The notes: generated from the sequence alone by a model not told the origin. A DNA stretch of 64,000 nt from Paenibacillus tundrae (GCF_030812775.1 NZ_JAUSTI010000003.1:248001-312000); one strand, 5' to 3'; positions 48,218-57,495 are shown, counted from the first letter of the stretch. Program-made: numbers and translations.

Positions 48218-49252
48218 ATGTCTGAACTGGGTCAGCAGTTGAGAGAGGCCCGGCTGCAAAAAGGGATGAGTCTTGACGACGTACAGGAAATGACTAAAAT
48301 TCGCAAAAGGTACTTGGAGGCAATAGAAGCAGGAGATTACAAGGTGCTTCCAGGTAGCTTCTATGTGCGTGCGTTCATTAAAACCTATGCGGAAACGGTT
48401 GGACTGAACCCTGATGAGCTGTTAGAGGGTCACAAAAAGGATGTACCGGCAGAGGAAGCCGAAGCGACTATGGAGCCTGTTATTCAGAAGCGTTCCAGTC
48501 GTCCGGTCGAGCGAAATAATCGCTGGATGTCTGTCGCTTTAATGTGGACATTCCCATTATTAATTCTAGTGTTGCTTTATGCCTTTTGGTCTTCGGGCAA
48601 GGGTGGAGATGAAACTCCAAGCCTGGATGATACAAAGATCACTGATAGCCAGCAACAACCAGATGATAAACCAGATCAACCTACGGATAACGGACAGGCG
48701 GCTAATCCACCATCTACAGAAACAGGTGGAGATGAAGGTGCTGCAGGTGGTAACGGCGGGGGTCAAGAAGAACCGGGACAGACAGATGAACAAACCGATG
48801 ATCCTGCAGGCCAAACGCCAGAGGACACAGAGGAGGAGCCAACTAGTCCGCCTACAGGGGTAGCTGTGACTGAAGATGGCAAATCAGGCAATATCACAAA
48901 CTTTAAAGTGAGTGGAAGTGCAGGACAGCCTGTGACGGTAACGATTAATGCTTCAGGCGAGAGCTGGCTTGAGGTGTACAAAGGTGAAAATTCCAGCGGC
49001 GAAAAACTGCAGTTCGGTATGACTGCTGATGGAAACTCCTTTACGTTTAATTTGGATAGTTCAGGTCTGTACATTAAATCTGGTCGTGCTTCAGCAACGA
49101 CTATTGAGGTAGGCGGACAAGTGGTAACAGATGGTAAAGCCACGAATCGGATCCGTTTACAGCTTGGGGATGACAGTGCTGATAGCACAACAACGGATAG
49201 TGTAGACTCTACGTCAACGGACGGAAGCGAAGGCACAGCCACTGGCGAATAA
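48218..49252 (+). CDS. rodZ: cytoskeletal/morphogenesis protein RodZ (YmfM)
   Basis: 344 residues. N-terminal HTH_25 domain (about 5-70: LGQQLREARLQKGMSLDDV), a single membrane helix (about 104-124), a long Pro/Gly/Asp/Gln/Glu-rich linker (about 130-225) and a C-terminal DUF4115 beta domain (about 228-310). RodZ links MreB to the rod-shape elongasome. The extracellular side ends in a Ser/Thr/Asp-rich tail. AAGGAGGAG precedes the ATG. Confidence 0.92.
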   Translation: MSELGQQLREARLQKGMSLDDVQEMTKIRKRYLEAIEAGDYKVLPGSFYVRAFIKTYAETVGLNPDELLEGHKKDVPAEEAEATMEPVIQKRSSRPVERNNRWMSVALMWTFPLLILVLLYAFWSSGKGGDETPSLDDTKITDSQQQPDDKPDQPTDNGQAANPPSTETGGDEGAAGGNGGGQEEPGQTDEQTDDPAGQTPEDTEEEPTSPPTGVAVTEDGKSGNITNFKVSGSAGQPVTVTINASGESWLEVYKGENSSGEKLQFGMTADGNSFTFNLDSSGLYIKSGRASATTIEVGGQVVTDGKATNRIRLQLGDDSADSTTTDSVDSTSTDGSEGTATGE

Positions 49253-49307
49253 CCGAAGTCACTGCGGGGGACACTAACCTTGTCTTAACTTGCAGTTAAT
49301 CTTCGGT
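49252..49307 (+). other. intercistronic hairpin without U-tract (after rodZ)
   Basis: ACCGAAG (49252-49258) plus ACTGC (49261-49265) pair with GCAGT (49292-49296) plus CTTCGGT (49301-49307). It begins within the rodZ stop codon and ends 6 nt before the next ribosome site. Confidence 0.6.
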
Positions 49308-49325
49308 AAAGCGAGGTGGAAGGCT

Positions 49326-49490
49326 ATGACAGTCAGCTGGATCGTAACAGGTTTAGGGATTATTGTCAGCCTCCTGGGGTACTATTTAACCCCGAGCGCT
49401 TGGGGTTACGGAATTTTGGGGTTTGGACTTGCACATGTGATTTTGGGTGTGCTTGATATGTTCAGACAACCAAACCGCAGCAGGTATTAG
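49326..49490 (+). CDS. small two-helix membrane protein
   Basis: 54 residues: two hydrophobic segments (about 4-20 and 24-43) separated by a short turn with Pro and Trp, and a basic C-terminal tail (RQPNRSRY). AGGTGG and GAAGG lie just upstream of the ATG at 49326. No named family recognised. It lies downstream of rodZ, after an intercistronic hairpin, and before a bidirectional-looking terminator, so it is probably co-transcribed with rodZ. Confidence 0.7.
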   Translation: MTVSWIVTGLGIIVSLLGYYLTPSAWGYGILGFGLAHVILGVLDMFRQPNRSRY

Positions 49491-49507
49491 GCTATAAGAC
49501 AACAGTA

Positions 49508-49562
49508 AGAAAAAGCATTCTTGATCAGCCAACCATGGAGGGTCAAGAATGCTTTTTCTGTT
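49508..49562 (+). terminator. strong terminator after the small membrane protein gene
   Basis: Perfect 17-bp stem AGAAAAAGCATTCTTGA (49508-49524) / TCAAGAATGCTTTTTCT (49543-49559). Its A-rich 5' arm would also serve as a terminator on the other strand. Confidence 0.9.
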
Positions 49563-49648
49563 GTTTATCTTCTCTAAAATTAGACTTTTCAATAGGGTAT
49601 CCTCTATAATGTTACACAGAACATATGATAACTGAAAGGGTGACCGGT

Positions 49649-50140
49649 TTGAGTTCAGAAAATTCTTTTGATATCGTGTCCAAGATGGACTTGCAGGAAC
49701 TGACTAATGCCGTAACACAAACGGAAAAGGAAATAGGCACACGTTATGATTTTAAGGGGAGCAAGAGTAGCTTGAAATTGGACAAAGATGCTCTAACAAT
49801 TGTGTCTGATGATGAGAGCAAGCTCAAGTCTGTTATTGATGTGTTGCAATCCAAGATGGCAAAACGAGGGCTGCCTCTGAAGAATATTGATTATGGCAAG
49901 GTTGAACCAGCTTCTTCGGGAACCGTTCGTCAACGTCTGAGCTTCAAACAAGGAATTGACCAGGATATTGCTAAAAAAATCAATATTTTGATCCGTGATT
50001 CCAAGATGAAAGTGAAGAGCCAGATTCAGGGTGATCAACTACGGGTAACTGGAAAAAGTAAGAATGATTTGCAAGCGGTAATGCAATTGTTGAATGGTGC
50101 AAATCTGCCACTAGATCTGCAGTATACCAACTTTAAATAA
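49649..50140 (+). CDS. yajQ: YajQ family cyclic-di-GMP-binding protein
   Basis: 163 residues, the standard YajQ (UPF0234) length: NSFDIVSKMDLQELTNAV at the start and the GTRYDFKGSKSSLKL segment. The two tandem ferredoxin-like domains can bind nucleotides; Xanthomonas and Pseudomonas homologues bind cyclic di-GMP. The TTG at 49649 with GAAAGGGTGA upstream is preferred over the ATG at 49625. Confidence 0.9.
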   Translation: MSSENSFDIVSKMDLQELTNAVTQTEKEIGTRYDFKGSKSSLKLDKDALTIVSDDESKLKSVIDVLQSKMAKRGLPLKNIDYGKVEPASSGTVRQRLSFKQGIDQDIAKKINILIRDSKMKVKSQIQGDQLRVTGKSKNDLQAVMQLLNGANLPLDLQYTNFK

Positions 50141-50153
50141 GCCATGCGTTCAG

Positions 50154-50180
50154 AACGCTTGAAATCAACAAGCGTTTTTT
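50154..50180 (+). terminator. terminator after yajQ, overlapping the next promoter
   Basis: AACGCTTG (50154-50161) / CAAGCGTT (50169-50176) then TTTT. The T-run forms the first bases of the following -35 box. Confidence 0.85.
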
Positions 50181-50207
50181 GACACTGCAATGGGCGTATA
50201 TTATACT
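50179..50207 (+). promoter_or_regulatory. near-consensus sigma-A promoter upstream of pgsA
   Basis: TTGACA (50179-50184), 17-nt spacer, TATACT (50202-50207), 259 nt upstream of the pgsA start. Confidence 0.88.
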
Positions 50208-50212
50208 AAGTG

Positions 50213-50465
50213 TGCATTGCTGGCAATCCATCATATTAGCCCAGTCATCATCGTTTGCTGACTTTGTGATAAGCAGTACATTTTCTGGAAGTCACCGGAA
50301 CGTTTTAAACGCTTTTACGTTTGAACGGTGGACTTTATTTTTTGCGTTTTTTACATAGTGAGACATGTTGCTGAAGTGGCCTGTACAAATTACAAGTTTC
50401 TGATGATGCATCTGGGATAAAGATGAGTGTTTGGAGTTATTGGAGGATAAGAGGGAGGGCGTCTT
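50213..50465 (+). promoter_or_regulatory. long pgsA leader with internal attenuator, or a small RNA
   Basis: From the predicted start near 50213 the transcript reaches a terminator-like hairpin: CACCG (50293-50297) / CGGTG (50326-50330) with inner TTTAAACG (50304-50311) / CGTTTGAA (50318-50325), then a T-rich tail to about 50354. Either an attenuated pgsA leader or a free RNA of about 140 nt. No good ORF lies in it. Confidence 0.5.
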
Positions 50466-51053
50466 GTGAATTTACCCAACCGGATTACGCTTGCACGAAT
50501 TTGCTTAATCCCTTTTTTGATGGTGTTTCTGCTCGTGGATTTTCCATTTTATCCAGAGCCGTTGCAGCTTGGAAGCTTTTCGCTTCCTTATAATCAATTG
50601 ATTGCGGCTGTAATTTTTGTCATTGCAGCAAGTACAGATGGACTCGATGGTTACTTGGCACGTAAGAACAATATGGTTACTAATCTTGGTAAACTGCTTG
50701 ATCCTTTGGCAGACAAGCTGTTGGTGACTGCTGTACTCATTTCACTCGTAGAAATGGGTAAGTTAGATTCCTGGATTGCTGTCGTGATCATTAGCCGTGA
50801 ATTTGCAGTCACAGGTCTTCGCCAGATTGCATTGCTGGATGGATCTGTTGTAGCGGCAAGCAATTGGGGCAAGCTAAAAACCGTTGTGCAAATTGTAGCT
50901 ATTGTACTGCTTCTGCTGAATAATTTCCCGTTCTCCTACACAGGGATTCATGTGGATGTTATCGCAGTGTGGGCTGCAGCGATTATAACAATCTGGTCAG
51001 GAATTGATTATTTCATTAAAAACAAAAACTTGCTTAATTTATCAAAAGCGTAA
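50466..51053 (+). CDS. pgsA: CDP-diacylglycerol-glycerol-3-phosphate 3-phosphatidyltransferase
   Basis: 195 residues with several membrane helices; makes phosphatidylglycerol phosphate from CDP-diacylglycerol (the CdsA product) and glycerol-3-phosphate. The CDP-alcohol phosphotransferase signature DG-xx-AR-x8-G-xxx-D-xxx-D is intact (STDGLDGYLARKN ... GKLLDPLADK, about 56-82). GTG start with GAGGGAGGG upstream. Confidence 0.96.
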   Translation: MNLPNRITLARICLIPFLMVFLLVDFPFYPEPLQLGSFSLPYNQLIAAVIFVIAASTDGLDGYLARKNNMVTNLGKLLDPLADKLLVTAVLISLVEMGKLDSWIAVVIISREFAVTGLRQIALLDGSVVAASNWGKLKTVVQIVAIVLLLLNNFPFSYTGIHVDVIAVWAAAIITIWSGIDYFIKNKNLLNLSKA

Positions 51054-51095
51054 TCGTTCCGGAAAACGGGTAATTTAGAAGGAACAACTTGTACT

Positions 51096-51128
51096 AAGGG
51101 CAATAGGAAAACATCCTATTGCCCTTTG
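51096..51128 (+). terminator. terminator after pgsA
   Basis: AAGGGCAATAGGA (51096-51108), AAACA loop, TCCTATTGCCCTT (51114-51126), short T tail; read-through to cinA is possible. Confidence 0.75.
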
Positions 51129-51159
51129 AATACTCACAGCGTGTACAGGAGGATACAGA

Positions 51160-52416
51160 ATGAAGGCAGAAATCATTGCGGTTGGCACAGAGCTATTGCT
51201 TGGACAGATTGTGAATACCAATGCGAGATATTTGTCTCGCGAATTAGCCGCGATCGGAATTGATGTGTATTTCCAAACAGTTGTTGGGGACAATCTGAGT
51301 CGCCTTAGTGAAGCAATTCGCATTGCTCAGAGTCGTGCAGATGTCATTTTATTTTCCGGTGGCATTGGCCCAACACAGGATGATCTAACCAAAGATGCTC
51401 TGGCTGATGTGTTAGGTCGTAAGCTGCATATAGATCGACTAGCGATGGACAAAATAGAAGGCTTTTTCAGGGATCGTAATGTTACGATGACCGAGAATAA
51501 TCGCCGTCAGGCTATCGTTATTGAAGGGGGAACACCTCTAGCTAACGAGACGGGGCTTGCAGCGGGAAATGCTATCTCTGACAATGGAAAACACTATGTA
51601 GTTATGCCTGGGCCGCCTAAAGAGCTGATTCCGATGTTTGAGCAGGAGGTTAAGCCGTGGCTATTTCAACATGTTCTGACAGAAGAGATGCCGATCTATT
51701 CCAGAATGCTGAAGTTTGCAGGTATAGGGGAGTCGGCTTTGGAGGATCGTCTGCTTGATCTGATCGACGGACAGACAGACCCTACGATTGCACCGTATGC
51801 AAGCGAAGGGGAGGTTACTGTGCGTGTCTCTACCAAAGCACCGAATGAGGGAGAAGCGAAGGTTAAGCTGGATGCGATGGAAGTTCAGATTCGTGAGCGT
51901 TTGCCAGAGCATCTGTACGCCAACGAGGATGTGCCTATTGAGTATACGATTGTTACGATGATGGCTGATATGGGTCTGACTCTTAGTGCTGCTGAGAGCT
52001 GCACAGGCGGGCTTGTTATGCAGAGCCTGACATCAATTCCAGGCAGTGCGGCAATTCTTAAAGGCGGAATTGTATGTTATTCCAATGAGATGAAAGAAAA
52101 ACTGCTGAACGTTCCTCATGATTATCTTGAGGGGGAAGATGCGCCCGGAGCTGTAAGTCCAGAGGTTGCTAAAGTATTGGCAGAGCAGGTACGCATGATT
52201 GGTGATGCTAACTTTGGATTAGCTGTTACAGGTGTCGCAGGACCGGGTTATTCTGAGCGTAAGCCACCTGGTCTCGTCTTCATTGCTCTAGCTGAACGTG
52301 GCAAAGAGACGGAAATCCATGAATTACGTATTAACGGTAATCGGGAAACGGTTCGCATCCGTTCGACCAAATCTATCTTGTACCGATTGTGGCGCAAGCT
52401 TGTTGAACTAGATTAG
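51160..52416 (+). CDS. cinA: competence/damage-inducible protein CinA
   Basis: 418 residues. N-terminal MoCF-like/pyrophosphatase domain (EIIAVGTELLLGQIVNTN, GGIGPTQDD, VMPGPPKE) and a C-terminal PncC-type nicotinamide mononucleotide deamidase domain (about 255-418) with the nucleophile region AAESCTGG. It belongs to pyridine nucleotide salvage. AGGAGG precedes the ATG. The cinA-recA order is conserved and linked with competence/DNA repair regulation. Confidence 0.95.
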   Translation: MKAEIIAVGTELLLGQIVNTNARYLSRELAAIGIDVYFQTVVGDNLSRLSEAIRIAQSRADVILFSGGIGPTQDDLTKDALADVLGRKLHIDRLAMDKIEGFFRDRNVTMTENNRRQAIVIEGGTPLANETGLAAGNAISDNGKHYVVMPGPPKELIPMFEQEVKPWLFQHVLTEEMPIYSRMLKFAGIGESALEDRLLDLIDGQTDPTIAPYASEGEVTVRVSTKAPNEGEAKVKLDAMEVQIRERLPEHLYANEDVPIEYTIVTMMADMGLTLSAAESCTGGLVMQSLTSIPGSAAILKGGIVCYSNEMKEKLLNVPHDYLEGEDAPGAVSPEVAKVLAEQVRMIGDANFGLAVTGVAGPGYSERKPPGLVFIALAERGKETEIHELRINGNRETVRIRSTKSILYRLWRKLVELD

Positions 52417-52471
52417 TTCTTTCGCTTGGTTTGCTTTTACAGTGTAAACCAGGTATACTTTTAACAGACGG

Positions 52472-52518
52472 AAGAACCGTAGAATCAGGCACTGTAGCCT
52501 TGTTTACGGTTCTTTTTT
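52472..52518 (+). terminator. terminator after cinA
   Basis: AAGAACCGTA (52472-52481) / TACGGTTCTT (52505-52514) then TTTT. It separates cinA from recA despite their conserved order. Confidence 0.85.
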
Positions 52519-52573
52519 CTGTTTAATTCCAGATTTTCTTGAGGAAGAGGCGCCTCGACCTTGCGAAAAAAAA

Positions 52574-52587
52574 CGAATGTATGTTCG
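52574..52587 (+). promoter_or_regulatory. LexA (DinR) box upstream of recA
   Basis: CGAATGTATGTTCG, one base from the Bacillus SOS box CGAAC-N4-GTTCG, ending 9 nt before the recA -35. Confidence 0.88.
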
Positions 52588-52596
52588 AAAAAAAGC

Positions 52597-52625
52597 TTGG
52601 CAAACGTGTTAAAACAAGGTATCAT
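52597..52625 (+). promoter_or_regulatory. sigma-A promoter of recA
   Basis: TTGGCA (52597-52602), 17-nt spacer, TATCAT (52620-52625). Confidence 0.85.
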
Positions 52626-52656
52626 TATCTTATAAACAGTAAAGGGTGTGAGCATA

Positions 52657-53721
52657 TTGTCAGACCGTCGTGCCGCGCTTGATATGGCGCTCCGTCAAAT
52701 AGAGAAGCAATTTGGTAAAGGATCCATCATGAAACTGGGTGAGTCGACCCACATGCAGGTGGAAATTATCCCCAGTGGTTCCTTGGCTTTGGATATTGCA
52801 TTAGGAACAGGCGGCTTGCCTAAAGGCCGGATTGTTGAAATATATGGACCTGAATCTTCTGGTAAAACAACTGTAGCACTACATGCGATTGCTGAAGTGC
52901 AAAAAGTAGGAGGACAAGCTGCATTTATCGATGCCGAGCATGCTCTTGACCCCCAATATGCAAGTAAGCTTGGTGTTAACATTGATGAATTGCTTCTGTC
53001 TCAGCCAGACACGGGCGAGCAAGGGCTTGAAATTGCAGAAGCACTCGTTCGCAGTGGTGCTGTAGATATTATCGTTATTGACTCTGTTGCTGCATTGGTA
53101 CCAAAAGCTGAAATTGAAGGCGAAATGGGGGATTCCCACGTTGGTTTGCAGGCACGTCTGATGTCACAGGCGTTGCGTAAATTGTCGGGTGCAATCAGCA
53201 AATCCAAAACAATCGCAATCTTCATTAACCAGCTTCGTGAAAAAGTTGGGGTTATGTTTGGTAACCCTGAAACAACACCTGGTGGTCGTGCCTTGAAATT
53301 CTACTCCACAGTTCGTTTGGATGTTCGTCGGATTGAAAGTATCAAGTCAGGCAATGACATCATCGGGAACCGTACACGTGTAAAAGTCGTTAAGAATAAA
53401 GTAGCACCACCGTTTAAACAAGCTGAAGTGGATATCATGTACGGTGAGGGTATCTCCAGAGAAGGTAGTATCATTGACATTGGTACAGAACTGGATATCG
53501 TTAACAAAAGTGGTGCATGGTACTCTTATGAGGGCGAGCGTTTAGGACAAGGTCGCGAAAATGCGAAGCAATTCATGAAAGAGCACAAAGAAATTGCCCA
53601 AGTAATTGAGCAAAAAATTCGTGAAGCAAGCAATTTAACGACGCTAGTTCCTGCTCCAACGACTGAGGATCAGCAAAAAGAAGAAGCAGAAGAACAAGAA
53701 TTGTTTGAAATTAACGAGTAA
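52657..53721 (+). CDS. recA: recombinase A
   Basis: 354 residues starting [23 protein letters not shown]. Walker [10 protein letters not shown] (about 65-73), the DNA-binding loops region, [14 protein letters not shown], and an acidic C-terminal tail ([13 protein letters not shown]). Strand exchange and SOS co-protease. The TTG at 52657 is chosen because AAAGGG (52641-52646) spaces well to it; the GTG at 52648 is too near. Expression is under LexA, judging from the box at 52574. Confidence 0.98.
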   Translation: MSDRRAALDMALRQIEKQFGKGSIMKLGESTHMQVEIIPSGSLALDIALGTGGLPKGRIVEIYGPESSGKTTVALHAIAEVQKVGGQAAFIDAEHALDPQYASKLGVNIDELLLSQPDTGEQGLEIAEALVRSGAVDIIVIDSVAALVPKAEIEGEMGDSHVGLQARLMSQALRKLSGAISKSKTIAIFINQLREKVGVMFGNPETTPGGRALKFYSTVRLDVRRIESIKSGNDIIGNRTRVKVVKNKVAPPFKQAEVDIMYGEGISREGSIIDIGTELDIVNKSGAWYSYEGERLGQGRENAKQFMKEHKEIAQVIEQKIREASNLTTLVPAPTTEDQQKEEAEEQELFEINE

Positions 53722-53797
53722 TGTACTGAACTCCTGAGGCTCGTCTGACTATGACTTGACTGTGCACAGGAAATAAGGTTTGTGGCTCGCATTGTCT

Positions 53798-53829
53798 AAC
53801 AGCCTCTGTCCCATGGGACAGGGGCTGTT
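53798..53829 (+). other. 15-bp inverted repeat after recA
   Basis: AACAGCCTCTGTCCC (53798-53812) / GGGACAGGGGCTGTT (53815-53829), two loop bases, no T-run. It precedes the true terminator at 53853. Confidence 0.6.
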
Positions 53830-53852
53830 GGCACACTAACTGTATAAGATAT

Positions 53853-53877
53853 GGCCGGGCTGAACTCCCGGCCTTTT
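53853..53877 (+). terminator. terminator after recA
   Basis: GGCCGGG (53853-53859) / CCCGGCC (53867-53873) then TTTT. Confidence 0.85.
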
Positions 53878-53909
53878 ATCATAATATCTGATCTCCTGTA
53901 GAGAGCAGA

Positions 53910-53953
53910 GCTATATAGGTTCAACTAAACTTCTTTAGTTGAACCTATATAGC
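53910..53953 (+). repeat. perfect 20-bp inverted repeat upstream of recX
   Basis: GCTATATAGGTTCAACTAAA (53910-53929), loop CTTC, exact complement 53934-53953. No U-tract; it ends 22 nt before the recX start and 7 nt before its ribosome site. Confidence 0.8.
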
Positions 53954-53975
53954 AACGATGAAAGGAGATTAAGGC

Positions 53976-54716
53976 ATGGACAAATATGATGAGGATTTAT
54001 TTGAGGAAGCAGAGCTAACGGGAATCTCCCAATTTCCCGATCATGAGGAGTTGACTATTACAAGGGTTGAGCGGTTGCTGAAGGGAAGAGTGGCGAGATA
54101 TCGTATCGAGTTCGGTATGCACTCAATTACTGTTCTGGAAGATGTAATGATTAAATATCGGTTGACACGGGGTAACACATTTGTAAAAAAGGATCTTGAG
54201 GAAATTGTTGTGGCTGATGAGCGCCAACAGACATATGTTCAGTCTTTGCGTTACCTCGAATTTAAGCCGCGTACACGTCATGAATTAAGCCAGCGCTTGC
54301 GGCAGAAGCAGTTTGCGCCTCCGTTAATTGAAGAGGTGTTGGATCGGCTGGAGCAGGAGAGATTGATTGATGATGAAGCATTTGCGAAGGAATGGACACG
54401 TCAGCGTATGGAGGGTCAGCGTAAGGGAAAACTGTGGATAAGGCAAGAACTTCGTCAGAAGGGCATTGCCAATGATCTAATTGCTGAAGCTCTGGAAACC
54501 GTTAGCGGGGATACAGAATTTGAGACTGCTTTGACCGCAGGACGTAAGAAGTGGAATCAAGTCAAAGGCGACATTTCTGAGAAGAAACGCAAAACGCTTC
54601 CTTTTCTGATGCGGCGTGGTTTTCCGATGGATATGGTGCGCCGTGTGGTTAATTGTTTAATTGAAGAAACTGAGGCAAAAGACCCTGATGATGACGACGC
54701 TTTACTGTGGGATTAG
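53976..54716 (+). CDS. recX: RecX family recombination regulator
   Basis: 246 residues, helical repeats of the RecX fold: SLRYLEFKPRTRHELSQRLRQKQF (about 88-111) and GKLWIRQELRQKGIANDLIAEAL (about 151-173). Modulates RecA filaments. It lies just after recA but is separated from it by a terminator and two inverted repeats, so it seems to have its own transcription. AAAGGAGA precedes the ATG. It ends in a run of acidic residues. Confidence 0.9.
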   Translation: MDKYDEDLFEEAELTGISQFPDHEELTITRVERLLKGRVARYRIEFGMHSITVLEDVMIKYRLTRGNTFVKKDLEEIVVADERQQTYVQSLRYLEFKPRTRHELSQRLRQKQFAPPLIEEVLDRLEQERLIDDEAFAKEWTRQRMEGQRKGKLWIRQELRQKGIANDLIAEALETVSGDTEFETALTAGRKKWNQVKGDISEKKRKTLPFLMRRGFPMDMVRRVVNCLIEETEAKDPDDDDALLWD

Positions 54717-55022
54717 GAGACAGGACACTCTATGTCGCATTCTCTTGACAATTTCTTTCGTCAAATACTAAAATGGACATGAGTCTTATTGAAATGGAAA
54801 CCCTTTTTCCTTCCAAAAAAGCGGTTTCGGTTCTTGAGATTTCAATCATTCATGATTATGGGTTCGCTTGAGAGCGAATAGTACGTGGTGAACATGTACA
54901 CTTGAAATGAAAATCGGCGGGGGATCGCCGTAGGTAATCTTTATTCCCAAACATATGTAAGGCTTGAAAACTGAAATTGACCCAAGGAATGCCTTGGAGG
55001 AATCAACGAGGAGGTGAACAGT
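54717..55022 (+). promoter_or_regulatory. rny promoter and leader
   Basis: TTGACA (54745-54750), 18-nt spacer, TAAAAT (54769-54774) gives a leader of about 240 nt with a small CGGCG/CGCCG hairpin (54915-54930). No gene is seen in this stretch. Confidence 0.65.
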
Positions 55023-56564
55023 ATGTACACTGCAATCATGATCGCTCTCGTTGTAGCCGCGCTATTCATTGGGTTCGGAGTAGGATATTTTATTCGCAAA
55101 TCTCTTGCAGAGGCTAAAATCTCTAGTGCGGAACAAGCTGCCGTACAAATCGTGGAGAACGCGAAAAAAGAGGCAGAGGCACTGAAGAAAGAAACGGTGC
55201 TGGAAGCGAAGGATGAAATTCATCGCATTCGCGCCGAGGCTGAAAAAGACACTCGTGAACGTCGGAACGAAATTCAACGACAAGAAAGACGATTGTTGCA
55301 AAAAGAAGAGTCGCTGGATAAAAAGATGGAATCACTCGAACGTAAAGAAGAGCAAGTGGCTAACAAAGAGAAACGTATTGATGAGACACAGCAGCAAATT
55401 GAAATGATTTACAAAAACCAAGTGACTGAATTGGAGCGTATATCCAATCTCACTATGGAAGATGCACGCAGTATCATACTGTCCAACGTAGAACAGGAAG
55501 TTCGTCACGAGACGGCTCAAATGATCAAGGACATCGAACAGCAGGCGAAAGAAGAGGCGGACAAGAAATCTCGCGAGATTATTACGCTTGCTATCCAACG
55601 TTGTGCGGCTGATCACGTTGCCGAAACAACAGTATCTGTTGTGACATTGCCGAATGAAGAAATGAAAGGCCGGATTATCGGTCGTGAAGGACGTAACATC
55701 CGTGCGCTTGAAACCCTTACGGGGATTGACCTCATTATCGATGATACGCCAGAAGCAGTTATTCTGTCGGGCTTTGACCCGATCCGTCGTGAGATCGCTC
55801 GTACTGCCCTGGAGAAATTGGTGGCAGATGGACGAATCCACCCGGCACGCATTGAAGAGATGGTTGAGAAGTCTCGTAAAGAAGTGGACGAGCGTATCCG
55901 TGAGTACGGTGAGCAGGCAACCTTTGAAGTTGGCGTTCATGGATTGCACCCAGACTTGATCAAAATTTTGGGACGACTGAAGTTCCGTACAAGTTATGGT
56001 CAAAATGTCTTGAAACATTCTATGGAAGTGGCTTACTTGACTGGGCTGATGGCTGGCGAACTCGGAGAAGACGTAACGCTGGCAAGACGTGCAGGTCTAT
56101 TGCATGACATCGGTAAAGCGCTGGATCACGAAGTGGAAGGATCACACGTCGAAATTGGCGTGGAACTGGCGAAGAAATACAAAGAACATCCTGTAGTAAT
56201 TAACAGTATCGCGTCCCATCACGGGGATTGCGAAGCAACTTCGGTTATTGCGATGCTGGTTGGCGCAGCAGATGCGCTCTCTGCAGCAAGACCGGGTGCA
56301 CGCCGCGAAACACTGGAAACGTATATCAAACGACTGGAGAAATTGGAAGAGATTTCGGAATCGTTCGAAGGTGTCGAGAAATCGTACGCTATCCAAGCTG
56401 GACGCGAAGTTCGCGTTATGGTACAGCCTGAGAAGATCGACGATGCTGAAGCATTCCGTCTCGCACGTGACATTACGAAGATGATCGAGAATGAACTCGA
56501 TTATCCAGGTCACATCAAAGTCACCGTCATTCGGGAAACCCGTGCGGTTGAATACGCAAAATAG
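55023..56564 (+). CDS. rny: ribonuclease Y
   Basis: 513 residues: N-terminal membrane helix (about 3-22), long coiled coil (about 30-190), KH domain ([18 protein letters not shown], about 206-223), HD phosphohydrolase domain ([16 protein letters not shown], then [12 protein letters not shown], about 335-375), C-terminal domain. Membrane-bound endoribonuclease that starts mRNA decay. AGGAGGTGA fits the ATG at 55023 better than the GTG at 55014. Forms a conserved pair with ymdB. Confidence 0.97.
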   Translation: MYTAIMIALVVAALFIGFGVGYFIRKSLAEAKISSAEQAAVQIVENAKKEAEALKKETVLEAKDEIHRIRAEAEKDTRERRNEIQRQERRLLQKEESLDKKMESLERKEEQVANKEKRIDETQQQIEMIYKNQVTELERISNLTMEDARSIILSNVEQEVRHETAQMIKDIEQQAKEEADKKSREIITLAIQRCAADHVAETTVSVVTLPNEEMKGRIIGREGRNIRALETLTGIDLIIDDTPEAVILSGFDPIRREIARTALEKLVADGRIHPARIEEMVEKSRKEVDERIREYGEQATFEVGVHGLHPDLIKILGRLKFRTSYGQNVLKHSMEVAYLTGLMAGELGEDVTLARRAGLLHDIGKALDHEVEGSHVEIGVELAKKYKEHPVVINSIASHHGDCEATSVIAMLVGAADALSAARPGARRETLETYIKRLEKLEEISESFEGVEKSYAIQAGREVRVMVQPEKIDDAEAFRLARDITKMIENELDYPGHIKVTVIRETRAVEYAK

Positions 56565-56572
56565 AGTATTTT

Positions 56573-56608
56573 GGGAAAAGTGGCCGCAGTGATGGGCCAC
56601 TTTTCCTG
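56573..56608 (+). terminator. terminator between rny and ymdB
   Basis: GGAAAAGTGGCC (56573-56584) / GGCCACTTTTCC (56595-56606), 12 bp; the tail is short, so partial read-through is likely. Confidence 0.75.
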
Positions 56609-56673
56609 TTGATAACCAAGTATTTGCAAGTGTCAGAATCTGAAGATTTGTAGGGAATGAAGGAGGCAGTACC

Positions 56674-57468
56674 ATGAAAGTTCTGTTTATTGGTGATATT
56701 GTAGGCAACGTTGGACGGAAAGCATTGAAAGAAAATCTTCCGTACCTGAAAAATAAATATAAACCACATGTCATTATTGTTAATGGTGAAAATGCAGCCG
56801 CAGGTCGAGGAATTACAGGTGCAATTGCTAACGAATTTTTCAATTGGGGTGTGCATGGAATCACCCTTGGTAACCATACATGGGATAACAAGGATATTTT
56901 TGATTTTATAGATGATGAACCACGTATGATTCGCCCAGCGAACTTCCCTCCTGGTACACCAGGAAGAGGCTATACTGTGGTCAAAGGCGAAGGTAAAGAA
57001 CTGGCCATCGTAAACTTGCAAGGGCGGACTTTCCTACCTGCACTGGACTGCCCGTTCCGTGTAGCTGATGAAATTGTAGATGAGCTACGTCAGGATTATA
57101 AATGTATTCTCGTGGACATGCACGCTGAAGCGACTTCAGAAAAAATCGCGATGGGATGGCATCTTGACGGACGTGCGTCTCTTGTCGTAGGTACACATAC
57201 TCATGTACAGAGTAACGATGATCGCATTTTGCCAGGTGGAACAGCTTATCTGACAGATGCAGGTATGGTTGGACCACGTGATGGTATTCTTGGTATGGAG
57301 CGTGAAGCAGTGCTCCGTAAATTCTATACGCAACTGCCTGTGCGCTTTGTCGTAGACGACGGCAAATGGCATTTTCACGGCGTAGTGGTCGAGATTGACG
57401 AATCTACAGGTGCAGCAACACGAATTGAAAAAATCCGCCTGACAGAAGACGAGTGGCGCATGGAATAG
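56674..57468 (+). CDS. ymdB: YmdB metallophosphoesterase
   Basis: 264 residues. Binuclear metal motifs: FIGDIVG (about 5-11), NGENAAAG (37-44), LGNHTWDN (66-73), DMHAEATSEK and VGTHTHVQ (about 172-179). In B. subtilis YmdB is a 2',3'-cyclic nucleotide phosphodiesterase that influences biofilm and motility decisions, partly through RNase Y. GAAGGAGG precedes the ATG. Confidence 0.95.
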   Translation: MKVLFIGDIVGNVGRKALKENLPYLKNKYKPHVIIVNGENAAAGRGITGAIANEFFNWGVHGITLGNHTWDNKDIFDFIDDEPRMIRPANFPPGTPGRGYTVVKGEGKELAIVNLQGRTFLPALDCPFRVADEIVDELRQDYKCILVDMHAEATSEKIAMGWHLDGRASLVVGTHTHVQSNDDRILPGGTAYLTDAGMVGPRDGILGMEREAVLRKFYTQLPVRFVVDDGKWHFHGVVVEIDESTGAATRIEKIRLTEDEWRME

Positions 57469-57495
57469 GGGTAATGTCCCATTTTGCCAGGAAAC

